The position numbers were made by a program, and so were the translations under genes. Of a DNA stretch of 14,332 bases, positions 1-6,327 are shown one piece after another. Numbering within the stretch: the stretch's first letter is position 1; each line of letters starts with the position of its first letter. The stretch lies in assembly GCA_002421475.1 (NCBI GenBank), contig DIJW01000021.1, forward strand, positions 1-14,332, given 5' to 3'. Origin of the DNA: Thiomicrospira sp. UBA5634 (GTDB taxonomy: Bacteria > Pseudomonadota > Gammaproteobacteria > Thiomicrospirales > Thiomicrospiraceae). The notes under the pieces are model-generated. The model saw only the letters and a list, made by a program, of their open reading frames with translations. It made no database searches and was not told the DNA's origin.

Positions 1-1
1 A

Positions 2-2893
2 GAGTTCTCGATTAATGTCACCCAAGCAATTAAAAACCCCGGCAAACTCGCCGAGTTTATGGCCGGCAAAGCGCGGCTACTGGAAAACATACTCGAAAAT
101 GCACTTCAAGCCGACCTTGAAGCCAACAACCAAACCGAGCTGACCAACCAATACGCCATATTCCGCGATATGCTGATTCACGACCTCGAACCTAAACAAT
201 TTGCCGACCTCTATGCTCAAACCCTTGCTTATGGCATGTTTGCCGCGCGTTATCACGACCCGGATTTAGAAACCTTTGATCGCGACGAAGCCGCGCGCCT
301 GATTCCAAAATCCAATCCGTTATTGCGCAATCTATTTCAATCCATCGCTGGTTACAATATCGACGATCGCATAAAAACCACCGTCGATAACCTTGCGGAA
401 GTGTTTCGCCATGCCGATGTCAAAAGCATTTTGCATGGTTATGGCAAAACTACCGCCCAAACCGACCCAATTATTCATTTTTATGAAACCTTTCTCGCCA
501 AATACGATCCGTCTTTACGTAAATCGCGCGGGGTTTGGTACACACCCGAACCGGTGGTGAGTTTTATTGTGCGTGCGGTGGACGAAATTTTAAAAACCAA
601 ATTCGGTTTAAAAGATGGCTTGGCGGATAACAGCAAAACCACGATTGAAGTCGATGCGTTGGCAGCTGATCAATCCAAAAAGATTTATAAAAAAAATGGC
701 AAGTTGGTTGGCACCAAAGATGTTCATCGGGTGCAAATTCTCGACCCGGCGACCGGCACGGGTACATTTTTAGCCGAAGTGGTCAAATACCTTTATCAAA
801 GTCGCTTTCAACACATGCAAGGGATTTGGTCGAGTTATGTGGAAGAACATTTAATTCCACGCCTAAACGGTTTTGAACTCTTAATGGCATCTTATGCGAT
901 GGCGCATTTAAAACTCGATATGTTGCTTGGTGAGACTGGCTACAAAGCCAAGCAAAACACTAAAGCAGATAACAGATTGCGTATTTTCCTCACCAACTCG
1001 CTGGAAGAATATCACCCAGATACTGACAATTTATTGTTTTCGCAATGGATTAGCGAAGAATCACGTGAAGCCAATGCGGTAAAAAAAGATACCCCGGTGA
1101 TGGTGATCATCGGCAACCCGCCTTATTCGGTGAGTAGCACCAATAAAGGTGACTGGATTCAGAATCTGGTGCAGGACTATAAAAAAGACCTCAACGAACG
1201 AAATATCCAACCGTTATCCGACGACTACATAAAATTTATTCGTTACGGTCAGCACTTTATCGAAAAAAACGGCGAAGGCGTGTTGGCGTTTATTACCAAT
1301 AACTCATTTATTGACGGTCTAATTCATCGCCAAATGCGCAAACACCTGCTCGAAACTTTTGACGAAATTTATATCCTCGACCTGCACGGCAACAGCAAAA
1401 AGAAAGAAACCGCGCCCGATGGTTCTAAAGACGAAAACGTGTTTGACATTATGCAAGGCGTGTCGATTAACTTGTTTATTAAAAACGGCACAAATATCAC
1501 CAGGCCTGGTGATTTAGGCAAGGTTTATAAATCTGACCTGTTTGGCAAACGCAGCGACAAATATAAAACACTCACAAAAACGGATTTTAAAACCACCGCT
1601 TGGCAAGAACTTGCTCCGCAAGCTCCGGACTATTTATTTTTAGAGCAGGATTTTGAGCTGCAAAAAATATATGAGAAGGGCGTTAAAGTTGAAAAAATAT
1701 TTAATCAAAATTCCGTTGGTGTTCAAACAAAAAGAGATGATTTATTTACTGATTTTGATGGAGCCATGCTAAAAAATCGTATTCAAAAACTGTTAAACCA
1801 ATCCTTTTCAGATGAGGAAAATAAAGTTTTCAATATTACAAACTCTTCATCTTATAAGTTGCTTGAAAGAATTGTAAATGCGGAATTTTCATCTTCGTTT
1901 ATTACTAGTTTTATATACAAGCCTTTTGACTTTAAAAAAATATATTATGATAAAGATTTGATTGGGAGAGCTTTTTACAAAAACTATCAACATGTATTTG
2001 CTAAAGATAATATTTCTATAGTGACAGTCAGACAAATATCTGGAACTTTGGATTTGTGCGAAATTCTAGTTTCAAAATATATTATTACTGACCGAGCAAT
2101 GTACAGCACAAACGGAACACCCTATTTATTCCCCCTCTACCTCTATCCAGAAGATGGCAGCGAGCGCATTCCCAATCTCAACCCCGATGAAATCAAAGCC
2201 TTTGAAGCCGCGCTCAATCTGCCGTTTCAGCCGGAAAACACCGAAAAATCCTTTGTGCCTTCGTGTCTAATCAACCGTCATCCTGAACGCAGTGAAGGAT
2301 CTCCAACCGACAAAACAAACGCTCCTCAAGAGATGCTTCGCGCGGCTCAGAATGACAACAAGCCAAGCCAATTCACGCCGATTGATATGCTGGATTATAT
2401 TTATGCGGTGTTGCACAGCCCGACCTACCGCGACACCTATAAAGAATTCCTCAAAACGGATTTCCCACGTGTGCCTTATCCGAACCCGGACACCTTTTGG
2501 CAACTGGTCGAACTCGGTGATCAAATCCGTTTATTGCATTTAATGGAGTCGCCATTACTCGATACGCCGATTACCCAATATCCGGTTAGCGGCGATAATA
2601 AAATCACCCGCAAAATCTCCAAAACCAGCCCGGGTTATGAACCAATTGCCGAAACAAACAATGAGCTAGGCAAAGTCTGGATTAACGACACCCAATACTT
2701 TGATAATGTGCCGCACCAGGCCTGGTTGTTTTATATCGGCGGTTATCAACCGGCGCAAAAATGGTTGAAAGACCGCGAAGGCCGCGAACTGAGTTTTGAT
2801 GACATTCTGCACTATCAAAAAATCATCGTCGCCCTCAGCGAAACCGCCCGCCTGATGCAACAAGTCGATAAAGTGTTATATCGAAAGGATTAA
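2..2893 (+). CDS. N6-adenine DNA methylase / single-chain restriction-modification enzyme (type ISP or IIG-like), 5' partial
   Basis: The frame is open to the left edge, so the first ATG (59) is probably internal and the N-terminus lies outside; 963 codons are visible. Methylase motif I (DPATGTGTF) is at 743-769 and catalytic motif IV (NPPY) at 1115-1126, the signature of gamma-class N6-adenine methylases. The region from about 1650 to 2110 looks like a variable target recognition domain, and the C-terminal part (IDMLDYIYAVLHSPTYRD and FYIGGYQPAQKWLKDR) matches what I recall of type ISP C-terminal specificity regions. Relatives of about 1050 residues carry an N-terminal PD-(D/E)XK nuclease; if present here it would lie outside the window, so restriction activity is inferred. 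Oddities are the AT-rich central patch and an in-frame palindromic repeat at 2277-2356. The stop is followed 4 nt later by the next gene, suggesting one operon. I am sure of the methylase and moderately sure of the family. Confidence 0.88.
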   Translation, partial: EFSINVTQAIKNPGKLAEFMAGKARLLENILENALQADLEANNQTELTNQYAIFRDMLIHDLEPKQFADLYAQTLAYGMFAARYHDPDLETFDRDEAARLIPKSNPLLRNLFQSIAGYNIDDRIKTTVDNLAEVFRHADVKSILHGYGKTTAQTDPIIHFYETFLAKYDPSLRKSRGVWYTPEPVVSFIVRAVDEILKTKFGLKDGLADNSKTTIEVDALAADQSKKIYKKNGKLVGTKDVHRVQILDPATGTGTFLAEVVKYLYQSRFQHMQGIWSSYVEEHLIPRLNGFELLMASYAMAHLKLDMLLGETGYKAKQNTKADNRLRIFLTNSLEEYHPDTDNLLFSQWISEESREANAVKKDTPVMVIIGNPPYSVSSTNKGDWIQNLVQDYKKDLNERNIQPLSDDYIKFIRYGQHFIEKNGEGVLAFITNNSFIDGLIHRQMRKHLLETFDEIYILDLHGNSKKKETAPDGSKDENVFDIMQGVSINLFIKNGTNITRPGDLGKVYKSDLFGKRSDKYKTLTKTDFKTTAWQELAPQAPDYLFLEQDFELQKIYEKGVKVEKIFNQNSVGVQTKRDDLFTDFDGAMLKNRIQKLLNQSFSDEENKVFNITNSSSYKLLERIVNAEFSSSFITSFIYKPFDFKKIYYDKDLIGRAFYKNYQHVFAKDNISIVTVRQISGTLDLCEILVSKYIITDRAMYSTNGTPYLFPLYLYPEDGSERIPNLNPDEIKAFEAALNLPFQPENTEKSFVPSCLINRHPERSEGSPTDKTNAPQEMLRAAQNDNKPSQFTPIDMLDYIYAVLHSPTYRDTYKEFLKTDFPRVPYPNPDTFWQLVELGDQIRLLHLMESPLLDTPITQYPVSGDNKITRKISKTSPGYEPIAETNNELGKVWINDTQYFDNVPHQAWLFYIGGYQPAQKWLKDREGRELSFDDILHYQKIIVALSETARLMQQVDKVLYRKD
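1499..1510. repeat. Iterated palindrome ACCAGGCCTGGT, copy 1
   Basis: Perfect 12-bp copy in the methylase gene, read in phase ACC AGG CCT GGT (Thr-Arg-Pro-Gly). It is the only copy in this codon phase. Confidence 0.95.
1660..2110 (+). other. AT-rich patch over the likely target recognition domain
   Basis: By hand count, 1681-2100 is about 27% GC (114 of 420). Sampled 60-base blocks of the same gene at 241, 1261 and 2161 give about 60%, 42% and 52%. The encoded segment is rich in Lys, Asn, Ile, Phe and Tyr, unlike the flanks. It lies between the methylase core and the conserved C-terminal part, where recognition domains sit in such enzymes. A swapped-in recognition domain is the simplest inference. 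Confidence 0.6.
2277..2356. repeat. Palindromic repeat element inserted in frame in the methylase gene
   Basis: Two 26-base arms, 2277-2302 and 2331-2356, are inverted copies matching at 19 of 26 positions, with a 28-base spacer. The arms begin GTCATCCTGA and, on the other strand, GTCATTCTGA. The translation passes through without a stop and contains HPERSEGS and EMLRAAQND, peptides I know as recurrent translations of a short dispersed palindromic repeat found in many bacteria. It sits in a linker just before the conserved C-terminal region, so it probably lengthened a tolerant loop. I see no clear target-site duplication. Confidence 0.72.
2715..2726. repeat. Iterated palindrome ACCAGGCCTGGT, copy 2
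   Basis: Perfect copy in the methylase gene, read as Gln-Ala-Trp within HQAWLFYIGG. The Ala-Trp appears conserved in relatives as I recall them. Confidence 0.95.
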
Positions 2894-2897
2894 GAAC

Positions 2898-3314
2898 ATG
2901 GCAAAATCAAAGAAACCAAAAGTTAGTAATGATGAAAAGCTGGAACTAGAGTTGTACTACGATAAAAAAGCGGCGTATTACGAAGCGATTGTTAATGCTT
3001 GGGTAACAACAAAATTTGAAAGTTCAAAACACTTATTAAATCTGTCTGCAGGCGGGATAGGTCTTTTGGTGACGCTTGCAATGACTCTTGAAAATATGAA
3101 TAGAGCGTTGTTTATAGTTGCTGTGTCTGCTTTTTTAGTTTCTGTTGTCGCTACATTATTAATTTTTCATTTCAATGCAAAACACCTTGAAAGGGTCGTT
3201 GAAGAAAAAGAAGTGCAATCTTATCTTCTAAAGATGCTCGATTGGATAAGTTATATCTGCTTTTTTGCTGGGCTTGCACTTACATTTAGTATTGGTATCG
3301 TGTCACTTAATTAA
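2898..3314 (+). CDS. Small three-helix membrane protein, unknown function, next to the methylase
   Basis: This 138-residue protein begins 4 nt after the methylase stop, with a good ribosome binding site (AAAGGA, 2884-2889, 8 nt before the ATG) inside the end of the upstream gene, so the two are probably co-transcribed. It has a charged N-terminus (about 1-45, rich in Lys, Glu and Tyr) and three hydrophobic segments near 46-64, 70-91 and 116-136. A Lys/Glu-rich segment (about 93-112) between the last two looks able to form an amphipathic helix or coiled coil. I do not recognise a family. Small membrane proteins do occur beside defence enzymes, so an accessory role is possible, but that rests on position only. 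Confidence 0.75.
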   Translation: MAKSKKPKVSNDEKLELELYYDKKAAYYEAIVNAWVTTKFESSKHLLNLSAGGIGLLVTLAMTLENMNRALFIVAVSAFLVSVVATLLIFHFNAKHLERVVEEKEVQSYLLKMLDWISYICFFAGLALTFSIGIVSLN

Positions 3315-3325
3315 AGGAAATACTT

Positions 3326-3454
3326 ATGTCATCAAATAACAACACTAACAATCAAGTGAAACACAAAGGGGAAGCTTACGATAGTGTAAATGGCATATCA
3401 AATATGCGCCCACAAAAGCCAGCTCCTAAGCCTGAAGAAAAACCTAAAAAATAG
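3326..3454 (+). CDS. 42-residue small protein, Asn-rich start and Pro/Lys-rich tail
   Basis: ATG at 3326 is preceded by AAAGGA (3313-3318), 7 to 8 nt upstream, which overlaps the stop of the membrane protein gene; the spacing is typical of a coupled operon gene. The product starts MSSNNNTNNQ, has a central segment GEAYDSVNGISNMRP and ends in a repeated Pro/Lys pattern (QKPAPKPEEKPKK). There is no membrane segment or signal peptide. It is probably cytosolic, basic and largely disordered. I recognise no family. The ribosome binding site, position and sensible codons support a real gene; length alone would not. Confidence 0.55.
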   Translation: MSSNNNTNNQVKHKGEAYDSVNGISNMRPQKPAPKPEEKPKK

Positions 3455-3509
3455 TATCGAATTCAGTTAATGAAGGATTAACCAATATAACTAAAAAGAG
3501 GATCAACTC

Positions 3510-3908
3510 ATGTCAAACGTTACTGTTTCAACTAAACCGATGTTGACGAAATTAAGTCATTTACCGTGGATGTTGTTGGTGATTGTGTATTTAATTGCAG
3601 TGCAAGTTGTTGGGATTTCAATGGACGGCACAGCAGGTTATATCTTTATTGTGTTGGCCTTGGTGGTATTGTTTATTGAAATTTTTAAATCCGGCGACGT
3701 TGGTACCGGCGCATTTTTTATGGATCAGCTTTGGGCAACTTTAGCGGTTATTTTAGCTACCGGATTAATGACTTATTTATGGGTGATGGAAAATCAATCC
3801 CCGACTTTTTATCATTGGATTGGTTTTGCGATGATTGTTGCCGACGCATTGCTGAGTCCGTTTAATGCGTATCGTACCGCATTACGTAATTTTGATGTTG
3901 CCGGTTAA
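3510..3908 (+). CDS. Four-helix integral membrane protein, unknown function
   Basis: This 132-residue protein is mostly membrane: hydrophobic segments lie near 19-38, 42-60, 72-93 and 99-117, with short loops and a C-terminal tail ending RTALRNFDVAG. The start is supported by GAGG at 3498-3501, 8 nt before the ATG. It lies 55 nt after the small gene and 81 nt before moxR, so it is probably its own transcript or the end of the upstream one. The charged residues are mainly between helices 2 and 3 (FIEIFKSGDVG). I see no catalytic or metal-binding motif and cannot name a family. Confidence 0.8.
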   Translation: MSNVTVSTKPMLTKLSHLPWMLLVIVYLIAVQVVGISMDGTAGYIFIVLALVVLFIEIFKSGDVGTGAFFMDQLWATLAVILATGLMTYLWVMENQSPTFYHWIGFAMIVADALLSPFNAYRTALRNFDVAG

Positions 3909-3919
3909 ATAATCCTTCG

Positions 3920-3952
3920 AAACTGAAACGGATTGCATTTCGTTTTCAGTTT
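3920..3952 (+). terminator. Hairpin after the membrane protein gene, possible weak terminator
   Basis: AAACTGAAACG (3920-3930) pairs with CGTTTTCAGTTT (3941-3952) with one bulged T and a 10-base loop. There is no T-run after it, so it may be a transcript-end stabiliser or a weak terminator. Confidence 0.35.
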
Positions 3953-3964
3953 GCCATAATGATG

Positions 3965-3996
3965 GGCTCATTACGTCGAGAGGATCACAATGAGCC
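3965..3996 (+). promoter_or_regulatory. Inverted repeat enclosing the moxR ribosome binding site and start codon
   Basis: GGCTCATT (3965-3972) is a perfect inverted copy of AATGAGCC (3989-3996), which contains the moxR start codon. The purine-rich ribosome binding site (GAGAGGA, 3978-3984) is in the 16-base loop. In RNA the hairpin would hide the start codon, so it could tune initiation of the whole operon. Chance occurrence is not excluded. Confidence 0.35.
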
Positions 3997-4949
3997 TAGT
4001 CACCGAATTTCAATCATTACAAAATACCTTAAATCAAACCATCGTGGGTCAACCGCATCTGATTGAACGGATGTTAATTGCGTTGTTATCGGATGGACAT
4101 TTGTTGGTTGAAGGCCCACCAGGCCTGGCGAAAACCAAAGCGATTAAAACGCTGGCGCAACAGCTTGAAGGTCGTTTTCATCGTATTCAATTTACCCCTG
4201 ATTTATTGCCCTCTGATATTACCGGCACTGATATTTATCGTCCTGAAACCGGCAGTTTTGAATTTCAAGCCGGGCCGATTTTTCATAACTTAATTCTGGC
4301 GGATGAAATTAACCGTGCACCGGCTAAAGTGCAATCGGCGTTACTTGAAGCAATGGGTGAAGGTCAGGTGAGTGTCGGCAAACAAACGGTAGCGATGGAA
4401 AAATTGTTTATGGTGATGGCGACCCAAAACCCGATTGAACAAGAAGGTACTTATCCGTTACCTGAAGCGCAATTAGATCGTTTTATGTTGCACGTTAATA
4501 TTGATTATCCGGATCATAAAAGTGAACGCTTGATTTTGGATTTAGTTGAAAACGAAGCGCGTGAAACACAGCAATCTGTTGGGCCTAAAATTCAGCAAGC
4601 CGCTTTATTTAAAGCGCGTGATGAAATCCTCGGTTTGCATATGGCAGAAGCGGTAAAAACCTATATTGTTGAATTGGTGATGGCCACGCGCCAACCGCAA
4701 AATTATAGTGAGGAATTGGCACAACATATCGCTTATGGTGTCAGTCCGCGTGCGACGTTGGCGTTATCGCGAGGTGCACGAGCCTATGCTTGGTTACAAG
4801 GAAAAGATTTTGTCAGTCCGGATGATGTACAAGCCGTGGTGCATGATGTATTTCGTCATCGGTTATTACTCAGTTTTGAAGCGGAGGCAGCCGGTAAAAA
4901 AGTGGATCATGTTGTGGATGATATCTTGCAATGGGTCACTTTGGTATGA
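3990..4949 (+). CDS. moxR: MoxR-family AAA+ ATPase
   Basis: This 319-residue protein has the length and motifs of MoxR ATPases: Walker A GPPGLAKT (42-49), Walker B LILADE (101-106), sensor 1 ATQNP (144-148) and a candidate arginine finger in EAQLDRF (about 159-165), followed by the C-terminal helical lid. MoxR proteins are thought to be cytosolic chaperone-like ATPases working with VWA-domain proteins encoded beside them, which fits the five genes that follow. Start at 3990 is supported by GAGAGGA 6 to 12 nt upstream. The last four bases overlap the next start (ATGA). The Walker A Pro-Gly-Leu codons are written with the iterated palindrome found throughout the window. The substrate is unknown. 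Confidence 0.96.
   Translation: MSLVTEFQSLQNTLNQTIVGQPHLIERMLIALLSDGHLLVEGPPGLAKTKAIKTLAQQLEGRFHRIQFTPDLLPSDITGTDIYRPETGSFEFQAGPIFHNLILADEINRAPAKVQSALLEAMGEGQVSVGKQTVAMEKLFMVMATQNPIEQEGTYPLPEAQLDRFMLHVNIDYPDHKSERLILDLVENEARETQQSVGPKIQQAALFKARDEILGLHMAEAVKTYIVELVMATRQPQNYSEELAQHIAYGVSPRATLALSRGARAYAWLQGKDFVSPDDVQAVVHDVFRHRLLLSFEAEAAGKKVDHVVDDILQWVTLV
4118..4129. repeat. Iterated palindrome, copy 3, last base changed
   Basis: ACCAGGCCTGGC in moxR, read as Pro44-Gly45-Leu46 of the Walker A motif. The final T is C because the invariant next residue, Ala47, needs a GCN codon. The 10-bp core is intact. Confidence 0.93.
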
Positions 4950-5863
4950 TCGAACAAGCCGCTGTATATAGCGATATTACGCGGCTAAATGGCTGGCGGT
5001 TTCACGTGAAACATTTAAAGCTCGGTCATCAACAAAAAATCATGGCGCAAATGGGCGGTGCTTCTCGTACGGTGCGTAAAGGGCGCGGCATGGAATTTAG
5101 TGAAGTGCGGCTATATCAACCGGGTGATGAGGTGCGCCATATAGATTGGCGCGTTACCGCCCGCACCCAAACTCCGCATACAAAATTGTTTACTGAAGAA
5201 CACGAACGGCCGATTGTGTTTGTAGTAGAACAATCCCCAAGTTTGTTTTTTGGTTCGCAAGGTTGTTTTAAGTCCGTACGTGTATTAGACGCTTTGGCGA
5301 TTTTAGGTTGGGCCGGTTTAAATCAAGGCGATCGAGTTGGCGGGATTGTTTTTGGTCAGCAACGGGGACAATGGCTTGAACCGAAACGCCAAGCTAAAGT
5401 GTTATTGCAGTTGTTTGATAATGGGTTAAAACAACAGCAACTTATTACTAAACCAGGCCTGGTAACAAGCCAAGGTTGGTTCAATGCTTTAAATCAAATT
5501 TCCGGTTTATTGCATCCGGCGAGTAAAGTTATTTTGATAGGTGATATGTTTAATCTCGATAACGAGGCATTAAACAAACTGCAAAATCTTAGTCGACATA
5601 ATCCGATTACGGCATTACATATTACGGATCCGCTTGAACAGAGTTTACCGATGCTGGGTGAAGTTGAGTTTAATGATGGTGAAAATCAATTTGTAATTGA
5701 CAGTAACGATACGAAAACCCGCGCAAAGTATGCCGCCGACTACCACCAGGCCTGGTTAGGGTTAAAACAAAACCTAATCAGTCGTCGTGTTTCCTTAGTT
5801 TCACTTGATACCGTTCACAACCCGATTGAACGGTTATTGCAACAAAAAGTATTGCGCACATGA
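4946..5863 (+). CDS. DUF58 domain protein (degenerate VWA-like)
   Basis: The ATG at 4946 overlaps the moxR stop as ATGA, giving 305 residues; an in-frame ATG at 4931 would give 310, but the 4-nt overlap matches the other junctions. The DUF58 core GRGMEFSEVRLYQPGDEVR followed by HIDWR lies at about residues 46-69. The domain is VWA-like; where a metal-binding Asp-x-Ser-x-Ser would be expected it has E-Q-S-P-S, so metal binding is doubtful. No membrane segments or signal peptide are seen, so it is probably cytosolic or peripheral. DUF58 proteins are regular partners of MoxR. It carries two copies of the iterated palindrome. Confidence 0.92.
   Translation: MIEQAAVYSDITRLNGWRFHVKHLKLGHQQKIMAQMGGASRTVRKGRGMEFSEVRLYQPGDEVRHIDWRVTARTQTPHTKLFTEEHERPIVFVVEQSPSLFFGSQGCFKSVRVLDALAILGWAGLNQGDRVGGIVFGQQRGQWLEPKRQAKVLLQLFDNGLKQQQLITKPGLVTSQGWFNALNQISGLLHPASKVILIGDMFNLDNEALNKLQNLSRHNPITALHITDPLEQSLPMLGEVEFNDGENQFVIDSNDTKTRAKYAADYHQAWLGLKQNLISRRVSLVSLDTVHNPIERLLQQKVLRT
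5452..5463. repeat. Iterated palindrome ACCAGGCCTGGT, copy 4
   Basis: Perfect copy in the DUF58 gene, read as Pro-Gly-Leu-Val at about residue 170. Confidence 0.95.
5745..5756. repeat. Iterated palindrome ACCAGGCCTGGT, copy 5
   Basis: Perfect copy in the DUF58 gene, read as Gln-Ala-Trp in HQAWLG near residue 268, 293 bases from copy 4. Confidence 0.95.
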
Positions 5864-6327
5864 ACGATTTAACCCCTCTTCTTAACCAACTTGAAGACGT
5901 TATTTTGCCGCCGGCAATTGGTTGGTGGCCATTAGCCAGCAGTGTCTGGATTAGTTTGGTGTCTATTGCCGGAGTATTAATCGGTTTGATTTGGTATTTT
6001 CGACAGCGCTATAAAGCCGCGTTATATCGTCGTGTTGCATTGAGTCAGCTGCAAGAGATTATTACGTTGGAATCGGATGCGTTTTTAATCGGTATAAATG
6101 CGTTATTAAAACAAGTCGCGATTACAGCCTATGGTCGGCAAAACTGTGCACATTTAGACAACCAGGCCTGGTTGGCATTTTTACAACATAAAGCCGGTTT
6201 TATTGAACAACCTGCTGCATTACAACGGTTAAATAACCGTTACGCCGGTGAACAAACACTCAGCCAATTAGAGCGAGAAGCGTTAGTTTTTTATGCTAAA
6301 CGTTGGATTGAAAGGCATCATCAATGA
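5860..6327 (+). CDS. DUF4381 domain membrane protein
   Basis: This 155-residue protein has the hallmark of DUF4381: a short N-terminal segment, then LPPAIGWWP (16-24), one membrane helix (about 26-47) and a basic cytosolic stretch (RQRYKAALYRR), with the rest helical. It overlaps DUF58 by ATGA upstream and BatA by ATGA downstream, so it is translated as part of the MoxR operon. The family recurs between DUF58 and VWA genes in proteobacterial MoxR loci; its biochemical role is unknown. A single-span inner membrane adaptor between cytosolic MoxR/DUF58 and the membrane VWA proteins is my inference. One palindrome copy encodes NQAWL at 101-105. Confidence 0.9.
   Translation: MNDLTPLLNQLEDVILPPAIGWWPLASSVWISLVSIAGVLIGLIWYFRQRYKAALYRRVALSQLQEIITLESDAFLIGINALLKQVAITAYGRQNCAHLDNQAWLAFLQHKAGFIEQPAALQRLNNRYAGEQTLSQLEREALVFYAKRWIERHHQ
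6161..6172. repeat. Iterated palindrome ACCAGGCCTGGT, copy 6
   Basis: Perfect copy in the DUF4381 gene, read as Gln-Ala-Trp in NQAWLAF; a Trp here is common in the family. Confidence 0.95.

Noticed and set aside
3462..3491. Promoter for the four-helix membrane protein, with TATAAC at 3486-3491
   Set aside because: The -35 match is poor, and the start point would fall on the ribosome binding site, leaving no usable leader.
4931..4945. Earlier ATG (4931) as the DUF58 start
   Set aside because: The ATG at 4946 gives the ATGA overlap seen at the next two junctions, and the extra five residues match nothing in the family that I know of.
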